A stretch of 64,000 nt of DNA from Oscillospiraceae bacterium (GTDB taxonomy: Bacteria; Bacillota; Clostridia; Oscillospirales; Ruminococcaceae). A program made the position numbers and the translations under genes. The stretch spans positions 124,001-188,000 of the forward strand of contig JAFWVK010000040.1 of the NCBI GenBank assembly GCA_017518255.1, in the 5' to 3' direction. Below, piece by piece: positions 44,134 through 53,226 of the stretch (positions are counted from its first letter, which is position 1; every line of letters begins with the position of its first letter). Below the pieces are notes generated by a model. The model was not told the origin of the DNA. It worked only from the letters and a program-made list of their open reading frames with translations, and ran no database searches.

Positions 44134-46842
44134 TCATTCGGTCATTTCGGTGAGTTCCTTGTGTTCTTCCCCTTCCACTTCGATGAGGCAGATTTTCTGG
44201 ATTTCGCTGCTGCTGACCGTGACCAGAACAAGGCCCGGTTTGACGGCACGGAATTTGAACGTATACGCCTGCGGATCAGCCTCGGTTTCCTGAATAATAC
44301 CTTCTTCCGAGCATTCATAGGTAATCTCGCCTGCATAATCCGGCTCTTTCCATTCGATCTGAAGGACAAATTCCTCACCGGGCTGAAGCAGAATGCTCTC
44401 CGGAGTGACAGAAAAATCCCGCGGGTCATCTGCAATATCATAGATATCTGAGAGGATATCGCTGCTTTCGTCCGTTTGTTCCGTATCTTCGGAAAGCAGG
44501 ACTGTAATCAGCTTTCCTTTTTCGGCATGGATTCCCTTGCACGGCGTCTGAGCAGTGACAATACCGTTTTCGCATTTGAACTCGTCGCTGATATACACCG
44601 CCATACTGAAGCCGGCAGCCTCAATCGCTTTCTTTGCATCCTCCGATTTCATTCCGGTGACATCCGGAATTTCACCGAGTGTCCCGTCAGAATTGACGGT
44701 CACGAGAACAGCCGTGCCCTGACTGACTTCCTTTCCGGCTGCAATGCTCTGTGCGAGAATTTCACCTTCCGGCTTCGAGGAATCGGCAGCATATTCGATT
44801 CTGGGCGAGAGACTGCTGTCCGTAAGCAGAGTGACTGCATCGGCATACTGTTTTCCGACGAGCTCCGGCACGGTACAAAGCTTTTTTCCTTTGCTGACGG
44901 TCAGCGTAACCTGTGTGCCGGATTCCGTATGCGAACCGGCTTCCGGCTGCTGTGCTGCAATCAGACCGACGGCGCAGTCCGTATAATCCTCCTGATATAC
45001 CGCAGTCAGACCGTAAATCGCAAGGACGGATTCAGCCTTATCCTGATTCAGCAATATAACATTCGGAACAATGACATCCTCGTTTGCAGTTGTAACCTCA
45101 ACAGCAATTGCATCCGCAGTGTTCTGAACGGTATCGGCAGGCGGATACTGATTGACGATTGTGCCCTCCGGCTTGCTACTGTCATGAACACGCTTTGCTA
45201 TTTTGACCGGTGTACCGGTTCTCTCTGCTTCCGAAAGGAATTGCTCATAGGTCTGCCCGACATGGCTTTCGATTGTTGTTTCATGATCCTCAAGTGTGTC
45301 GCCGGGATCGCGTCCGAGCGATACGGTCAGCTCCAGCGCGGAACCGGTCCGAACCTCCGTATACGGATCAATGTTCTGACGGATGACACAGCCAGCCTCA
45401 ACCGAACGGCTGTATTCCTGAGTTTCGGTGCATTTCAGACCGAGCTTGTCTGCTGTATCCGAACAAAATCCGGCATCCATCCCGATGAAATTCGGCATGG
45501 TAATCAGTTCGCTTCTAACGCTGACAACGACACCGACAACGGATTTCTTCGCGGTAAAGCTCCCGCCCGCAAGATTCTGCGAAAGCACCGTATCCGGTTC
45601 AAGGCTGTCATCCGTCTGCTTGCCGATAATACTCATCAGAAGCTCTGACTCTGTAAGCTGCTGCTCGGCATCCCGCAGATTCAGACGTGCCAGATCGGGA
45701 ACAATTGTCATATCGCTCTGCAAGTTGCTGACTGTTTTCGGCTTGGACGATTTCCGGAGATGCAATGCAAGGATGACACCGCCGGCAACCAGAAGCACAC
45801 AGGTCAGCGGAATAAGAATTTTCGCCCAGAGCGGCATTCCCCTGTTTTTCTTTGTTCTGAGCTGAACCTTTTTCACGCCGCTCAGTTCTTTGATAAAAGT
45901 CTCCATGTCCGGCGTGCGGAATTCGCTGCTGATAAAAGATGCATTCCGCATGGCGGCTGTCTTGTCAGACGACATTCTGACGCGGTAGGAGCCGAGTGCC
46001 TTCAGCTTATCCTTTTTGTGTTTGTCATAATATGCTGTCCGCGCATCCGGCTCAGGCAGCGGAACGCCCATCATCATATGCATAATCATCGCCGCGGAGA
46101 ACACATCATTTGCGGGCAGCAGCTCAGGAGAATCCGGTGATTTCAGGCGTTCCGGCGGAAAGAATTTCCGTTTTTCCTTCTGATTGATATCCGTCTGATC
46201 GTCGGTCACATTATACAGGATATTCTCCAGATACGAATTCAGAAACAGAGTTCCGTCATCCAGAATCAGCAGATCAAAGACAGAAAATCCGCCGATGACA
46301 AAACCGCTTTCATGGAGTGTGTCAATCGAACGCAGCAGCGGCAGAAAAAGCTTTTCTGTTTCCTCCGGAGAAATCTTCCCCTGCTCCCTGATATAATCCG
46401 CGAGTGATTTTCCCTTTACATATTCGGTAATGATGTAAGCAGTTCCGTTTTTTTCAAAAGACTCATACACTGCGCTGACATTCTCCGGCAGATGCTGCTC
46501 GGCAAGGAGCTGCGCCTTTTTCTGGAGAATCTCCATGTATTTGTAGAATTCCTTTTCCTTGAGCGGCGTAATCTTCGTATCGCCGATGCTGCGCTCAGAA
46601 AAACGGACAGGGCTGTATTCGTAAATGCTGACCTTTTTTGACGTCAGTGCATCCCAGCCGATATATTTGACGAACCAGCCGTCTATATTCAGCGGCATTC
46701 CGACGATATAGCGGTCTGCAAGCACGATGCCCGGCTCCATGCATCTGGCATTATCCGGCATCGTTCCTTCCGTAAATCCGCATTCCGGACAGATGTTTAA
46801 GCCGTCATCATACTGTGTCATACACTTCATACAGAATTTCAT
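44134..46842 (-). CDS. Membrane pseudokinase with zinc ribbon and PASTA repeats (902 aa), EssB-like layout
   Basis: The N-terminus is a zinc ribbon (CMKC and CPECG, residues 4-22). A Ser/Thr-kinase-like domain follows (about 43-320), but its catalytic motifs are gone. The glycine-rich loop reads NIDGWFVKYIG, the VAIK lysine is Tyr74 (VSIY), HRD is IGG (183-185), and DFG is NSY (202-204). A membrane helix lies at about 338-362. The outside part holds a series of PASTA-like repeats (about 380-790, with PNFIGM, PNVILL, PELVGK and PDVTGM starts) and a C-terminal Ig-like segment. Known T7SS EssB has a cytoplasmic pseudokinase, one membrane helix and an outer part, so this could be its equivalent (inference). 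It is the last gene of the T7SS operon, 39 nt after the active kinase gene. Confidence 0.88.
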   Translation of the reverse strand: MKFCMKCMTQYDDGLNICPECGFTEGTMPDNARCMEPGIVLADRYIVGMPLNIDGWFVKYIGWDALTSKKVSIYEYSPVRFSERSIGDTKITPLKEKEFYKYMEILQKKAQLLAEQHLPENVSAVYESFEKNGTAYIITEYVKGKSLADYIREQGKISPEETEKLFLPLLRSIDTLHESGFVIGGFSVFDLLILDDGTLFLNSYLENILYNVTDDQTDINQKEKRKFFPPERLKSPDSPELLPANDVFSAAMIMHMMMGVPLPEPDARTAYYDKHKKDKLKALGSYRVRMSSDKTAAMRNASFISSEFRTPDMETFIKELSGVKKVQLRTKKNRGMPLWAKILIPLTCVLLVAGGVILALHLRKSSKPKTVSNLQSDMTIVPDLARLNLRDAEQQLTESELLMSIIGKQTDDSLEPDTVLSQNLAGGSFTAKKSVVGVVVSVRSELITMPNFIGMDAGFCSDTADKLGLKCTETQEYSRSVEAGCVIRQNIDPYTEVRTGSALELTVSLGRDPGDTLEDHETTIESHVGQTYEQFLSEAERTGTPVKIAKRVHDSSKPEGTIVNQYPPADTVQNTADAIAVEVTTANEDVIVPNVILLNQDKAESVLAIYGLTAVYQEDYTDCAVGLIAAQQPEAGSHTESGTQVTLTVSKGKKLCTVPELVGKQYADAVTLLTDSSLSPRIEYAADSSKPEGEILAQSIAAGKEVSQGTAVLVTVNSDGTLGEIPDVTGMKSEDAKKAIEAAGFSMAVYISDEFKCENGIVTAQTPCKGIHAEKGKLITVLLSEDTEQTDESSDILSDIYDIADDPRDFSVTPESILLQPGEEFVLQIEWKEPDYAGEITYECSEEGIIQETEADPQAYTFKFRAVKPGLVLVTVSSSEIQKICLIEVEGEEHKELTEMTE

Positions 46843-46881
46843 ACGGTTCTCCTTGTCTGCAAGCGTCCTGCGAACGCAGCA

Positions 46882-48936
46882 TCAGTTTTCAAAAAAGCCT
46901 TCCTCGACCATTTTTTCCTCATAAGCCATAGTCTTACTGATATAGCGCTGACTGAAACTCGGTCCGTCATCGGTTTCCTGCATATAAATCTCGAACAGAC
47001 AGTCCCTATCTTTCAATGCCCAGCGGATATCCTGTCCTTCCTCATAATATGGCTCACCGAACTGACTGACCGCCTGATTCCGGACATCTTCATTGAATTT
47101 GCTGCCCTGTTCAAACTGAATCATATACAGCGTATCCTCGACAAAATACAGGTCAACCGAATCAAAATAATCCTCACCGTACACGCCCAGATCAATCGGA
47201 ACCAGCATGACGGTCTGCCCGTCCTTCCAGCCGCTGTACTCATTGGTCACATACAGTGTACCCGAGCCGAACAAAAGCTGAAGCGAGGGCCTTGTCATGC
47301 TGAATACGGCAGAATTGATTTTCAGCAGACCGTCATTCACCGAAAAATTACCGCCAAGCTCCGGATAGATGATATGCATATGCGGATCATCGGAGTTGCC
47401 GCTTTCGCTGTCCGTCTGAGAAGCATCGGTCTGTGAGGAAGAATCGGCATTTTGCGAGGATGCGTCAGCATCTGTCACGGACGGCGGTTCTGTTTCGCTG
47501 CCGGAATCGGCAGCGGACACAGAAGACGAAGCCGCCGGACGTTCAGGACTGTCCCTGTGCAGGAAGAAAAACAAGCCGGTACCTGCTGCAAGCAGAACAG
47601 CCGCTGCTGCTGCGGATGCAATAATCAGCGGCTTTTTACTTTTTTCCGCAGGTTCCTCCGGCTTCACGTCTTCGGCAGATGCCTCTGCCTGCTCCTGCTT
47701 TCTGAACAGCGGCTCAGCCGGTTCGGCAGAGGCAGGAATATACGCAGACAGTCTGCGGTCACGGGCTTTCTCTGCTTTCCCGGATGACGCACTGTCCGGA
47801 GCAGAGGAATCCGCAGCCTGATGAACCGGCGCTACGGTGCTTTCATCCTCCTCATATGTACCTCTGGGAATATATTCCGAAAGCCGCACATCGGAGCGCT
47901 TGGCGGAAGCGCCTTTCGGTTTTTCCGTGCGCAGGGGCTTTTCTGTTTTCGGCGCATCATCGCTGAAATCAATTTCAAAATCCGGAACCTGTGCCAGCTC
48001 CGCAAAGAGCTGGTCAATCGACTGAATCCGGTCCTCAGCTCTGACGGCAAGACCGTGACGCAGAAACGCATCAAATTCCGGCGAAGCATCAAAGCCCAGT
48101 TCTGATGGCATTTTCAGGCTGTCATCAAAGACACGGTCCGTCGCATCAGGTGGGATTGTTCCGGTGATGCACTTGTAAACGGTCGCACAAATCGCATAAA
48201 TATCCGTCCATGCGCCCTGTTTCCCGTGCCGGCGGTACTGCTCCATCGGAGCGTAGCCGTGTTTCAGGATGACTGACAGACTTTTTTCGTCTGCAAATTC
48301 CCGTGCCGCACCGAAGTCAAGCAGTTTGACCTCTTCATCGACCAGCATAATATTATCGGGACTGATATCTCTGTGAATCAGATTCTTTTCGTGTATCTTT
48401 TTGAGCGAACGGAACACAGGCATCAGCAGGCAGATCGTATTATAGCTGGAAATCGTGCCGACCTGCTTTAAGTATTCTTTGAGCGTAATGCCGTCAAGGT
48501 ACTCCATGACGATGTAAACTGTATGGTTTTCCTCAAAAAAATCCTTGACAGAAACAATACCCGGCTCATTTGCGAATTTTGCAAGTGTTCTTGCTTCATG
48601 CAGAAAATTCTCACGGCTTTTGGAGAACAGCTCAACAGCCGCATCCGCGCTGATGCTCTGCACATCGTTAGAAACGGTATTGTTGCGGTTGACCATGCCG
48701 GAGGGATAGAATTCCTTGATTGCAACGCGCATTTGCAGCAGAGTATCAAGCCCGATATAGGTGATGCCGAAGCCGCCCTCGCCGAGAACACCGCCGACAA
48801 GATATCTGTGATTCAGCATCGCGCCGCGGGAGAGTGTATGCGAGGGAGAAGCGTATGCTGAAGGATCCTTTCCGCAGACCGGGCATTGCGTGCAATCCGC
48901 AGGGATCTCATTCATACAGTAGGGACAGTAATTCAT
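46882..48936 (-). CDS. Transmembrane Ser/Thr protein kinase with zinc ribbon (684 aa)
   Basis: The start at 48936 follows AGAGGA. An N-terminal zinc ribbon (CPYC and CPVCG, residues 4-22) leads to a full kinase domain (about 44-315): G-loop LGEGGFGITY (51-60), VAIK Lys74, HRD (188-190, RDISPDN) and DFG (207-209). A disordered linker with RLSEYIP (351-357) and RLSAYIP (395-401) precedes the membrane helix (about 435-459). The outer C-terminal domain (about 525-684) is beta-rich. It should phosphorylate T7SS proteins such as the FHA protein. It is encoded between the FHA gene and the pseudokinase. Confidence 0.94.
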   Translation of the reverse strand: MNYCPYCMNEIPADCTQCPVCGKDPSAYASPSHTLSRGAMLNHRYLVGGVLGEGGFGITYIGLDTLLQMRVAIKEFYPSGMVNRNNTVSNDVQSISADAAVELFSKSRENFLHEARTLAKFANEPGIVSVKDFFEENHTVYIVMEYLDGITLKEYLKQVGTISSYNTICLLMPVFRSLKKIHEKNLIHRDISPDNIMLVDEEVKLLDFGAAREFADEKSLSVILKHGYAPMEQYRRHGKQGAWTDIYAICATVYKCITGTIPPDATDRVFDDSLKMPSELGFDASPEFDAFLRHGLAVRAEDRIQSIDQLFAELAQVPDFEIDFSDDAPKTEKPLRTEKPKGASAKRSDVRLSEYIPRGTYEEDESTVAPVHQAADSSAPDSASSGKAEKARDRRLSAYIPASAEPAEPLFRKQEQAEASAEDVKPEEPAEKSKKPLIIASAAAAAVLLAAGTGLFFFLHRDSPERPAASSSVSAADSGSETEPPSVTDADASSQNADSSSQTDASQTDSESGNSDDPHMHIIYPELGGNFSVNDGLLKINSAVFSMTRPSLQLLFGSGTLYVTNEYSGWKDGQTVMLVPIDLGVYGEDYFDSVDLYFVEDTLYMIQFEQGSKFNEDVRNQAVSQFGEPYYEEGQDIRWALKDRDCLFEIYMQETDDGPSFSQRYISKTMAYEEKMVEEGFFEN

Positions 48937-48969
48937 GTTTTTTCCTCTTTCCCGATCAGATTCCATGCG

Positions 48970-49875
48970 TTACCAGGAAAACTGTTCGCTGCAAAGCGGG
49001 ATAAAGAGCAGTTCTGTCTCGCCGAGCATAATTCTGTCATAGATTTTCAGCTCAGCGGGCATCAGCAGCATCTGTCTGTTGACATAGATAAACGTCTTGC
49101 TGTCGGTGCTTTGAAGGAAGAATTTTTTATTGAGCGGGTCATACAGCAGTACAGCCTGAGCGCCGCGCGAAACGGTCTTGTCTCCGTGAAGGTCAATCGT
49201 CACAGGATGCTCGGCATCGGAGCGTCCGATGGTGCTTTTGGTATCGGTAACGGCAAAGACCTTTCCCTTGATGTTTGCAGAAACAGCAACAAGCCAGCCG
49301 AGTATCAGATCGTCAGCCAGCTCATCAAATATGATCTGTGTCGCACCCTCATCATCCCGCTGCGAAGCGGCTTTCTCTTTTGCATCCTCAAGATTGCCGG
49401 TGAAATTGACCTCACTGATATAGGATGTCAGCGAAGGCTCCTGCGCAGGCTGTACCGGCTGAACGGGAACAGGCTCCGGTGCAGGCTGCTCTGCCTGTAC
49501 GGCATCAGCAGTTATTCTCGGATGACCGCAGCGCATACAGAAATTTCCGACAACAACTGTTCCGCATACACATCTCCATGCACCGTCAGAAACCGGTTCA
49601 GACTCCGCCTGCGGTGCGGCAGCGGGTTCCGGCAGCGGTGCGGCAGCGGGTTCCGGCTGCGGTGCGGCAACAGGCTCCGGCTGCGGTGCGGCAACAGGCT
49701 CCGGCTGCGGTGCAGCAACAGGCTCCGGCTGCGGTGCGGCAACAGGCTCCGGCTGCGGTGCGGCAATCGTTACGGGCTGCGGCGCTTGCTGTTCTGCAAG
49801 CGCTGCGCAGTGCGGGCACTGCGGATACTTATCCGCATCATAATAATGCATATTGGGACAACGCTTCAGTTTCAT
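48970..49875 (-). CDS. FHA-domain protein with Cys-knuckle ribbons and Pro repeats (301 aa)
   Basis: CPNM and CPHC (residues 6-23) form one half-ribbon, and a CVCG/CMRCG ribbon lies at about 102-117. Between them is a PEPVAAPQ octapeptide repeat. A short segment SLTSYIS (148-154) resembles the RLSxYIP repeats of the kinase. DDEGATQIIF (174-183) recalls the TxxE-like phospho-Thr tails of FHA regulators. The FHA domain (about 195-301) has STIGRSD, TVSRGAQA and YVNRQ. FHA domains bind phospho-threonine, so this protein is a likely reader of the neighbouring kinase. The ATG overlaps the stop of the upstream PP2C gene (4 bp). Confidence 0.9.
   Translation of the reverse strand: MKLKRCPNMHYYDADKYPQCPHCAALAEQQAPQPVTIAAPQPEPVAAPQPEPVAAPQPEPVAAPQPEPVAAPQPEPAAAPLPEPAAAPQAESEPVSDGAWRCVCGTVVVGNFCMRCGHPRITADAVQAEQPAPEPVPVQPVQPAQEPSLTSYISEVNFTGNLEDAKEKAASQRDDEGATQIIFDELADDLILGWLVAVSANIKGKVFAVTDTKSTIGRSDAEHPVTIDLHGDKTVSRGAQAVLLYDPLNKKFFLQSTDSKTFIYVNRQMLLMPAELKIYDRIMLGETELLFIPLCSEQFSW
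49616..49759. repeat. 24-bp tandem repeat inside the FHA gene
   Basis: Six units of 24 bp (49616-49759); four of them (from 49664) are almost identical. They encode the octapeptide repeat PEPVAAPQ. Confidence 0.9.
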
Positions 49876-50606
49876 TTCTGTTCCTCCGTATCATATCTGA
49901 TTACTGCAACGGTCGTATTATCAGCCGCACCCTCCGACTGTCTGACTGCATGAATCAGGCAGTCTGCCGCTACATCGGCCCGGGTATGCGTCCGCAGAAT
50001 ATCTGCGATCTGTTCATCCCCGATTTTCTTGTAAAGTCCGTCGGTTGTCAGCAGGAGCACATCGTTCTGCTCCAGCAGCAGCGGCTGCATACTGACATCG
50101 ACAATATCAATACCGTTCATGCCGAAATAGCTGGCAAGACGGCTCCCCTTCCGCTGTTCAGCCTGATAGGTTGCCGCATCAATCAGATTCTTTTTCAGGC
50201 GCAGTCCGATGACATACGCATAATCGTGATCTGTTGTAATCTGTTTCAGTCTGCCGTTCCGGTAAATATACAGTCTGCTGTCACCGACCGAAAGCCAGTA
50301 CAGCGAATGGCCGCTGATATAAACCGTCACGGCAGTCGTGCCGCAGCGCTCCCCGAATTCCTCATAGATTTCCCGGTCAATCCGTTCGGCTGCATCCACG
50401 ATAAACGCGGGATAGCTGCCGGTAAACCCTTCTTTGAAGGCTTCGATAAAGCGTGAAACGCAGAGCCGTGAGGAAGCACCGCCGTCGGCGCGGCTCCCGA
50501 CACCGTCACAGACCGCTGCAAAAAGCCCCTGCTCCGTCTCGCAGAATTCTGCGGCATCCTCCTGATAGGTTCTTGTTCCGATGAAGCTGCGTATCTCGCA
50601 AAGCAT
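49872..50606 (-). CDS. PP2C-family protein phosphatase, copy A (244 aa)
   Basis: I use the ATG at 50606 because AAAGGAG lies 8 nt upstream; a GTG at 50615 also overlaps the previous stop. The motifs are YQEDAAEF (metal Asp), AVCDGVGSRADGG, LSVGDSRLYIY, LTTDGLYKKI and ADNTTVAVI, all expected for a Mn/Mg-dependent Ser/Thr phosphatase. There is no membrane segment. It would remove phosphate from targets of the neighbouring kinase. It overlaps the FHA gene by 4 bp. Confidence 0.93.
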   Translation of the reverse strand: MLCEIRSFIGTRTYQEDAAEFCETEQGLFAAVCDGVGSRADGGASSRLCVSRFIEAFKEGFTGSYPAFIVDAAERIDREIYEEFGERCGTTAVTVYISGHSLYWLSVGDSRLYIYRNGRLKQITTDHDYAYVIGLRLKKNLIDAATYQAEQRKGSRLASYFGMNGIDIVDVSMQPLLLEQNDVLLLTTDGLYKKIGDEQIADILRTHTRADVAADCLIHAVRQSEGAADNTTVAVIRYDTEEQK

Positions 50607-50611
50607 GGTTC

Positions 50612-51340
50612 TCACTCCTTTACGGTAACGGCAACGGCTGTCAGATTATCCGCTCTGTCCGTGCGTGTTCTCTGCACGGCAAGCGCAGAAAGTGCGGAGA
50701 GCCATGCCTTAGCGCCCTTTGCAGCCTGCAGAGTGTACTCCATGTCAGACTCCGTAACCGGCTCCCAGAAGCCGTCAGTGCAAAGCAGAAAGGCATCTCC
50801 GGCGCAGATTTCAAACTCAGATTTCGCAATGCGCTGTGCCTCGGTATCATCGCCGAGTGCATGGAGCAGTCTGTTCCGGTCGGGGTGAAAGCGGATTTCC
50901 TCCTCGCGGATCTCACCGGTCATATAGAGAATCTGCGGCAGACTGTGGTCGGCGGTCCGGCTCAGCAGCTTCCCGTTCCGGAAGCGGTAAAGCCGTGAAT
51001 CGCCGATATGCAGGGAAATGCCGCGGTTTCCTTCCAGACACAGCAGAACAGCAGTTGTTTTCATGTGCTTCATGCGCAGATCGGCAGTCTGCGCCGCAAG
51101 GACAGCAGCCTGCGCCCGTTCCAACACATCCGAAGCAAATGCATCCAGACCGGAGCTGCAAAGAAAGTACTGTCTGACGGCATCGACAGCGGTCTGCGCG
51201 GCGATATCGCCCATGCCGTGACCGCCGAGACCGTCACAAACGATGAAGCAGAATCTGTCTCCGCTGACCGCAAAACCGGCTCTGTCCTCGTTGACAGATC
51301 TGCTTCCCTGATCCGTAAAAATACTGTGCTCAATCTTCAT
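50612..51340 (-). CDS. PP2C-family protein phosphatase, copy B (242 aa)
   Basis: I use the ATG at 51340 (MKIEHSIFTDQGSRSVNEDRAGF), the usual PP2C opening; an in-frame GTG at 51355 directly follows the upstream stop. No strong ribosome site is visible, so translation is likely coupled to the WXG100 gene before it. The motifs are VNEDR, IVCDGLGGHGMG, LHIGDSRLYRF, LCTDGFWEP and ADNLTAVAV. It is distinct from copy A in sequence. Two phosphatases for one kinase is unusual. Confidence 0.92.
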   Translation of the reverse strand: MKIEHSIFTDQGSRSVNEDRAGFAVSGDRFCFIVCDGLGGHGMGDIAAQTAVDAVRQYFLCSSGLDAFASDVLERAQAAVLAAQTADLRMKHMKTTAVLLCLEGNRGISLHIGDSRLYRFRNGKLLSRTADHSLPQILYMTGEIREEEIRFHPDRNRLLHALGDDTEAQRIAKSEFEICAGDAFLLCTDGFWEPVTESDMEYTLQAAKGAKAWLSALSALAVQRTRTDRADNLTAVAVTVKE

Positions 51341-51355
51341 TTCGGATGCTCGCAC

Positions 51356-51661
51356 TTATTCTGACTGCGGGTCACGGTTGAACTCACCCAGACTCTTGTC
51401 ACAGGCATCAATGACCTGCCGGCATTCCGCAACGATGTCATTGAGCGTTTTCAGCAGCTCGGAGATATCACCCAGATTGGACCGGATGCCTTTTGCATCC
51501 TTGACGAAAGTATCGGCAGCTTTGCCCTCCCAGTTTCGGTTGACGGTTTCGACAATAACATCATATTGCCAGAGCAAAGTAGCCAGTCTGGAGTTTTTTA
51601 CACCCAGTAAATACAGGGCTCTGTCGATTTCCTTGGTATTGATGCAAACATATTCGCTCAT
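51356..51661 (-). CDS. WXG100-family protein, EssC-adjacent (101 aa)
   Basis: AGGTG lies about 8 nt before the ATG. The 101-aa helical protein has the hairpin motif WEG at about 44-46 (NRNWEGKAADTFVKD), flanked by two long amphipathic helices. This is the ESAT-6/WXG100 fold and size, the standard T7SS substrate. It lies 11 nt after the second EssC gene. Confidence 0.9.
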   Translation of the reverse strand: MSEYVCINTKEIDRALYLLGVKNSRLATLLWQYDVIVETVNRNWEGKAADTFVKDAKGIRSNLGDISELLKTLNDIVAECRQVIDACDKSLGEFNRDPQSE

Positions 51662-51672
51662 TTCTGTTCACC

Positions 51673-53226
51673 TCATGCCTTGATAAATTTCATCTTTTTC
51701 AGTTCATCCGCCTCAATGTCGAAGTAGAAGCCGTCGCCGATCTCGCAGCGTGCAAACTCATTTTTCAGCTCCTTCGGGTCCATTTCCCCGAATACCGAGC
51801 GGCTGCCTCTGTCCGAAACGAATTCGGCGATATTATCGAGCAGAAACGCGACCGAAATGCTGTTGTTGAGCGAGGATTCCGTATCTCTGTCGTTGTTGCT
51901 GATCTTTCTGACATCGGAATAGATGAACCAGTATTTCTTTTCCTCCGCAACGGCTGTCATCTTCGGGAACACGTTTTTGAGGAGCTGCGCGCCGCTGCTC
52001 TGGAACAGCAGCTTGCTTTGCAGCACAAACACCGTTCCGGGCGTATTCTGCGGAACAAAGTCCCTGTTGATTACGCCGCGCTCCATTTTTGCCGCATAGC
52101 CGTTTTTGTCAAGATAGTCGTATACCTCCTCCAGTGTCGTGAGGTAAACGCAGTTTTTCGGTGACTGATTATACAGATCGGCGAGCTGCCTTCTGCCGTC
52201 ATCGAAGAATACAATACGGTATTCCGGATGATTCTTCCGGATAAACTGCACAAGCAGCGTCAGGAGATTGGTTTTGCCGAATTTCTTTTTTCCGTAGATG
52301 GCGATTGCATGTGCTTCATGCATATTGAGTGTAATGGGCAGATGGTCGTAGTAATCCAGCCCGACGACCGGACAGTCCGCACCGGTATCCGCATCGAAGC
52401 TGCCGGAGAGATAATCAAAGAAGTTTTCCTCCGTCAGATCGCCGTCAAACGCTTTGATTTTCTCCGTAGCGGTCGGAAAACCGCGCAGTGCTTCAATGAA
52501 CATCGGGAGATCCTGTTTTTCATCGCGGAACGGCAGGAAGAACTGAAATTCCCGCGGACTGCCGTTGACCAGCGTGATGCCTCTGCCGGGATTCTTCATC
52601 GGCTCTTTGATGCGGATGCCGAAAATGTCCATATACTTATCGGAGGAGCCGTCCAATGCGAATTTCCGGCTGAAACTGCCGAGCAGTCTGGTGATGCCGC
52701 CGCTCAGTTCCGATGCGGTAAAGACCAGTGAAAGTCCTTTGGAAAGACCGTCGCGGCAGAATTTGCTCAGATAATCCTGATATGCCTCATAGCGCTCATC
52801 TGCATAGAAGGAATTGAGATTGTCGATAATCAGCAGCAGATGCGCAGGCTTTTCCTCCTCATCGCTGTTCCAGACCTCAAGGAACTGTCTGGACGCGAGC
52901 AGCTTGGTATTCTTCTCCAGTTTGCTTTCGACCGTCTTGAACACACGCCGGACATTTTCCTCATTGGAATTGTCGAAACAGGCTGCGACCGTATTCAGAT
53001 CGCGGTACTGTCCGAGATTACCGCCGAAATCGAGGATAAAAACATCCCGTTCCCGGCTGTCGTCGAGGCTTTCATGCAGCCTGACCAGCAGAGTTTTAAT
53101 CATTGTGGTTTTTCCGCTCGAATGACCGCCGAACACAATGATATTCTCCGCGGCGGGATCGGCATAGAGCACCGGCTGTGTCTGGTCGTCCAGATTATCG
53201 TAGATTCCGATTGCAAGACCGCTCAT
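51673..53226 (-). CDS. EssC C-terminal half: FtsK/SpoIIIE-type ATPase domains D2-D3 (517 aa)
   Basis: Two P-loop domains occur: GGHSSGKTT (33-41) with VFILDFGGNLGQY and LLLIIDNLNSF, and a second, degenerate one with IYGKKKFGKTN (about 310). This order corresponds to the second and third FtsK ATPase modules of the T7SS motor EssC/EccC. The first 4 bp of its reading frame overlap the end of the upstream gene (ATGA), which carries the membrane part and D1. It would act in the cytoplasm as part of the secretion motor and bind WXG100 substrates. Confidence 0.9.
   Translation of the reverse strand: MSGLAIGIYDNLDDQTQPVLYADPAAENIIVFGGHSSGKTTMIKTLLVRLHESLDDSRERDVFILDFGGNLGQYRDLNTVAACFDNSNEENVRRVFKTVESKLEKNTKLLASRQFLEVWNSDEEEKPAHLLLIIDNLNSFYADERYEAYQDYLSKFCRDGLSKGLSLVFTASELSGGITRLLGSFSRKFALDGSSDKYMDIFGIRIKEPMKNPGRGITLVNGSPREFQFFLPFRDEKQDLPMFIEALRGFPTATEKIKAFDGDLTEENFFDYLSGSFDADTGADCPVVGLDYYDHLPITLNMHEAHAIAIYGKKKFGKTNLLTLLVQFIRKNHPEYRIVFFDDGRRQLADLYNQSPKNCVYLTTLEEVYDYLDKNGYAAKMERGVINRDFVPQNTPGTVFVLQSKLLFQSSGAQLLKNVFPKMTAVAEEKKYWFIYSDVRKISNNDRDTESSLNNSISVAFLLDNIAEFVSDRGSRSVFGEMDPKELKNEFARCEIGDGFYFDIEADELKKMKFIKA

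Noticed and set aside
49616-49759. Regular 24-bp repeats that could suggest a CRISPR array
   Set aside because: The units are directly adjacent with no spacers and encode an in-frame octapeptide repeat.
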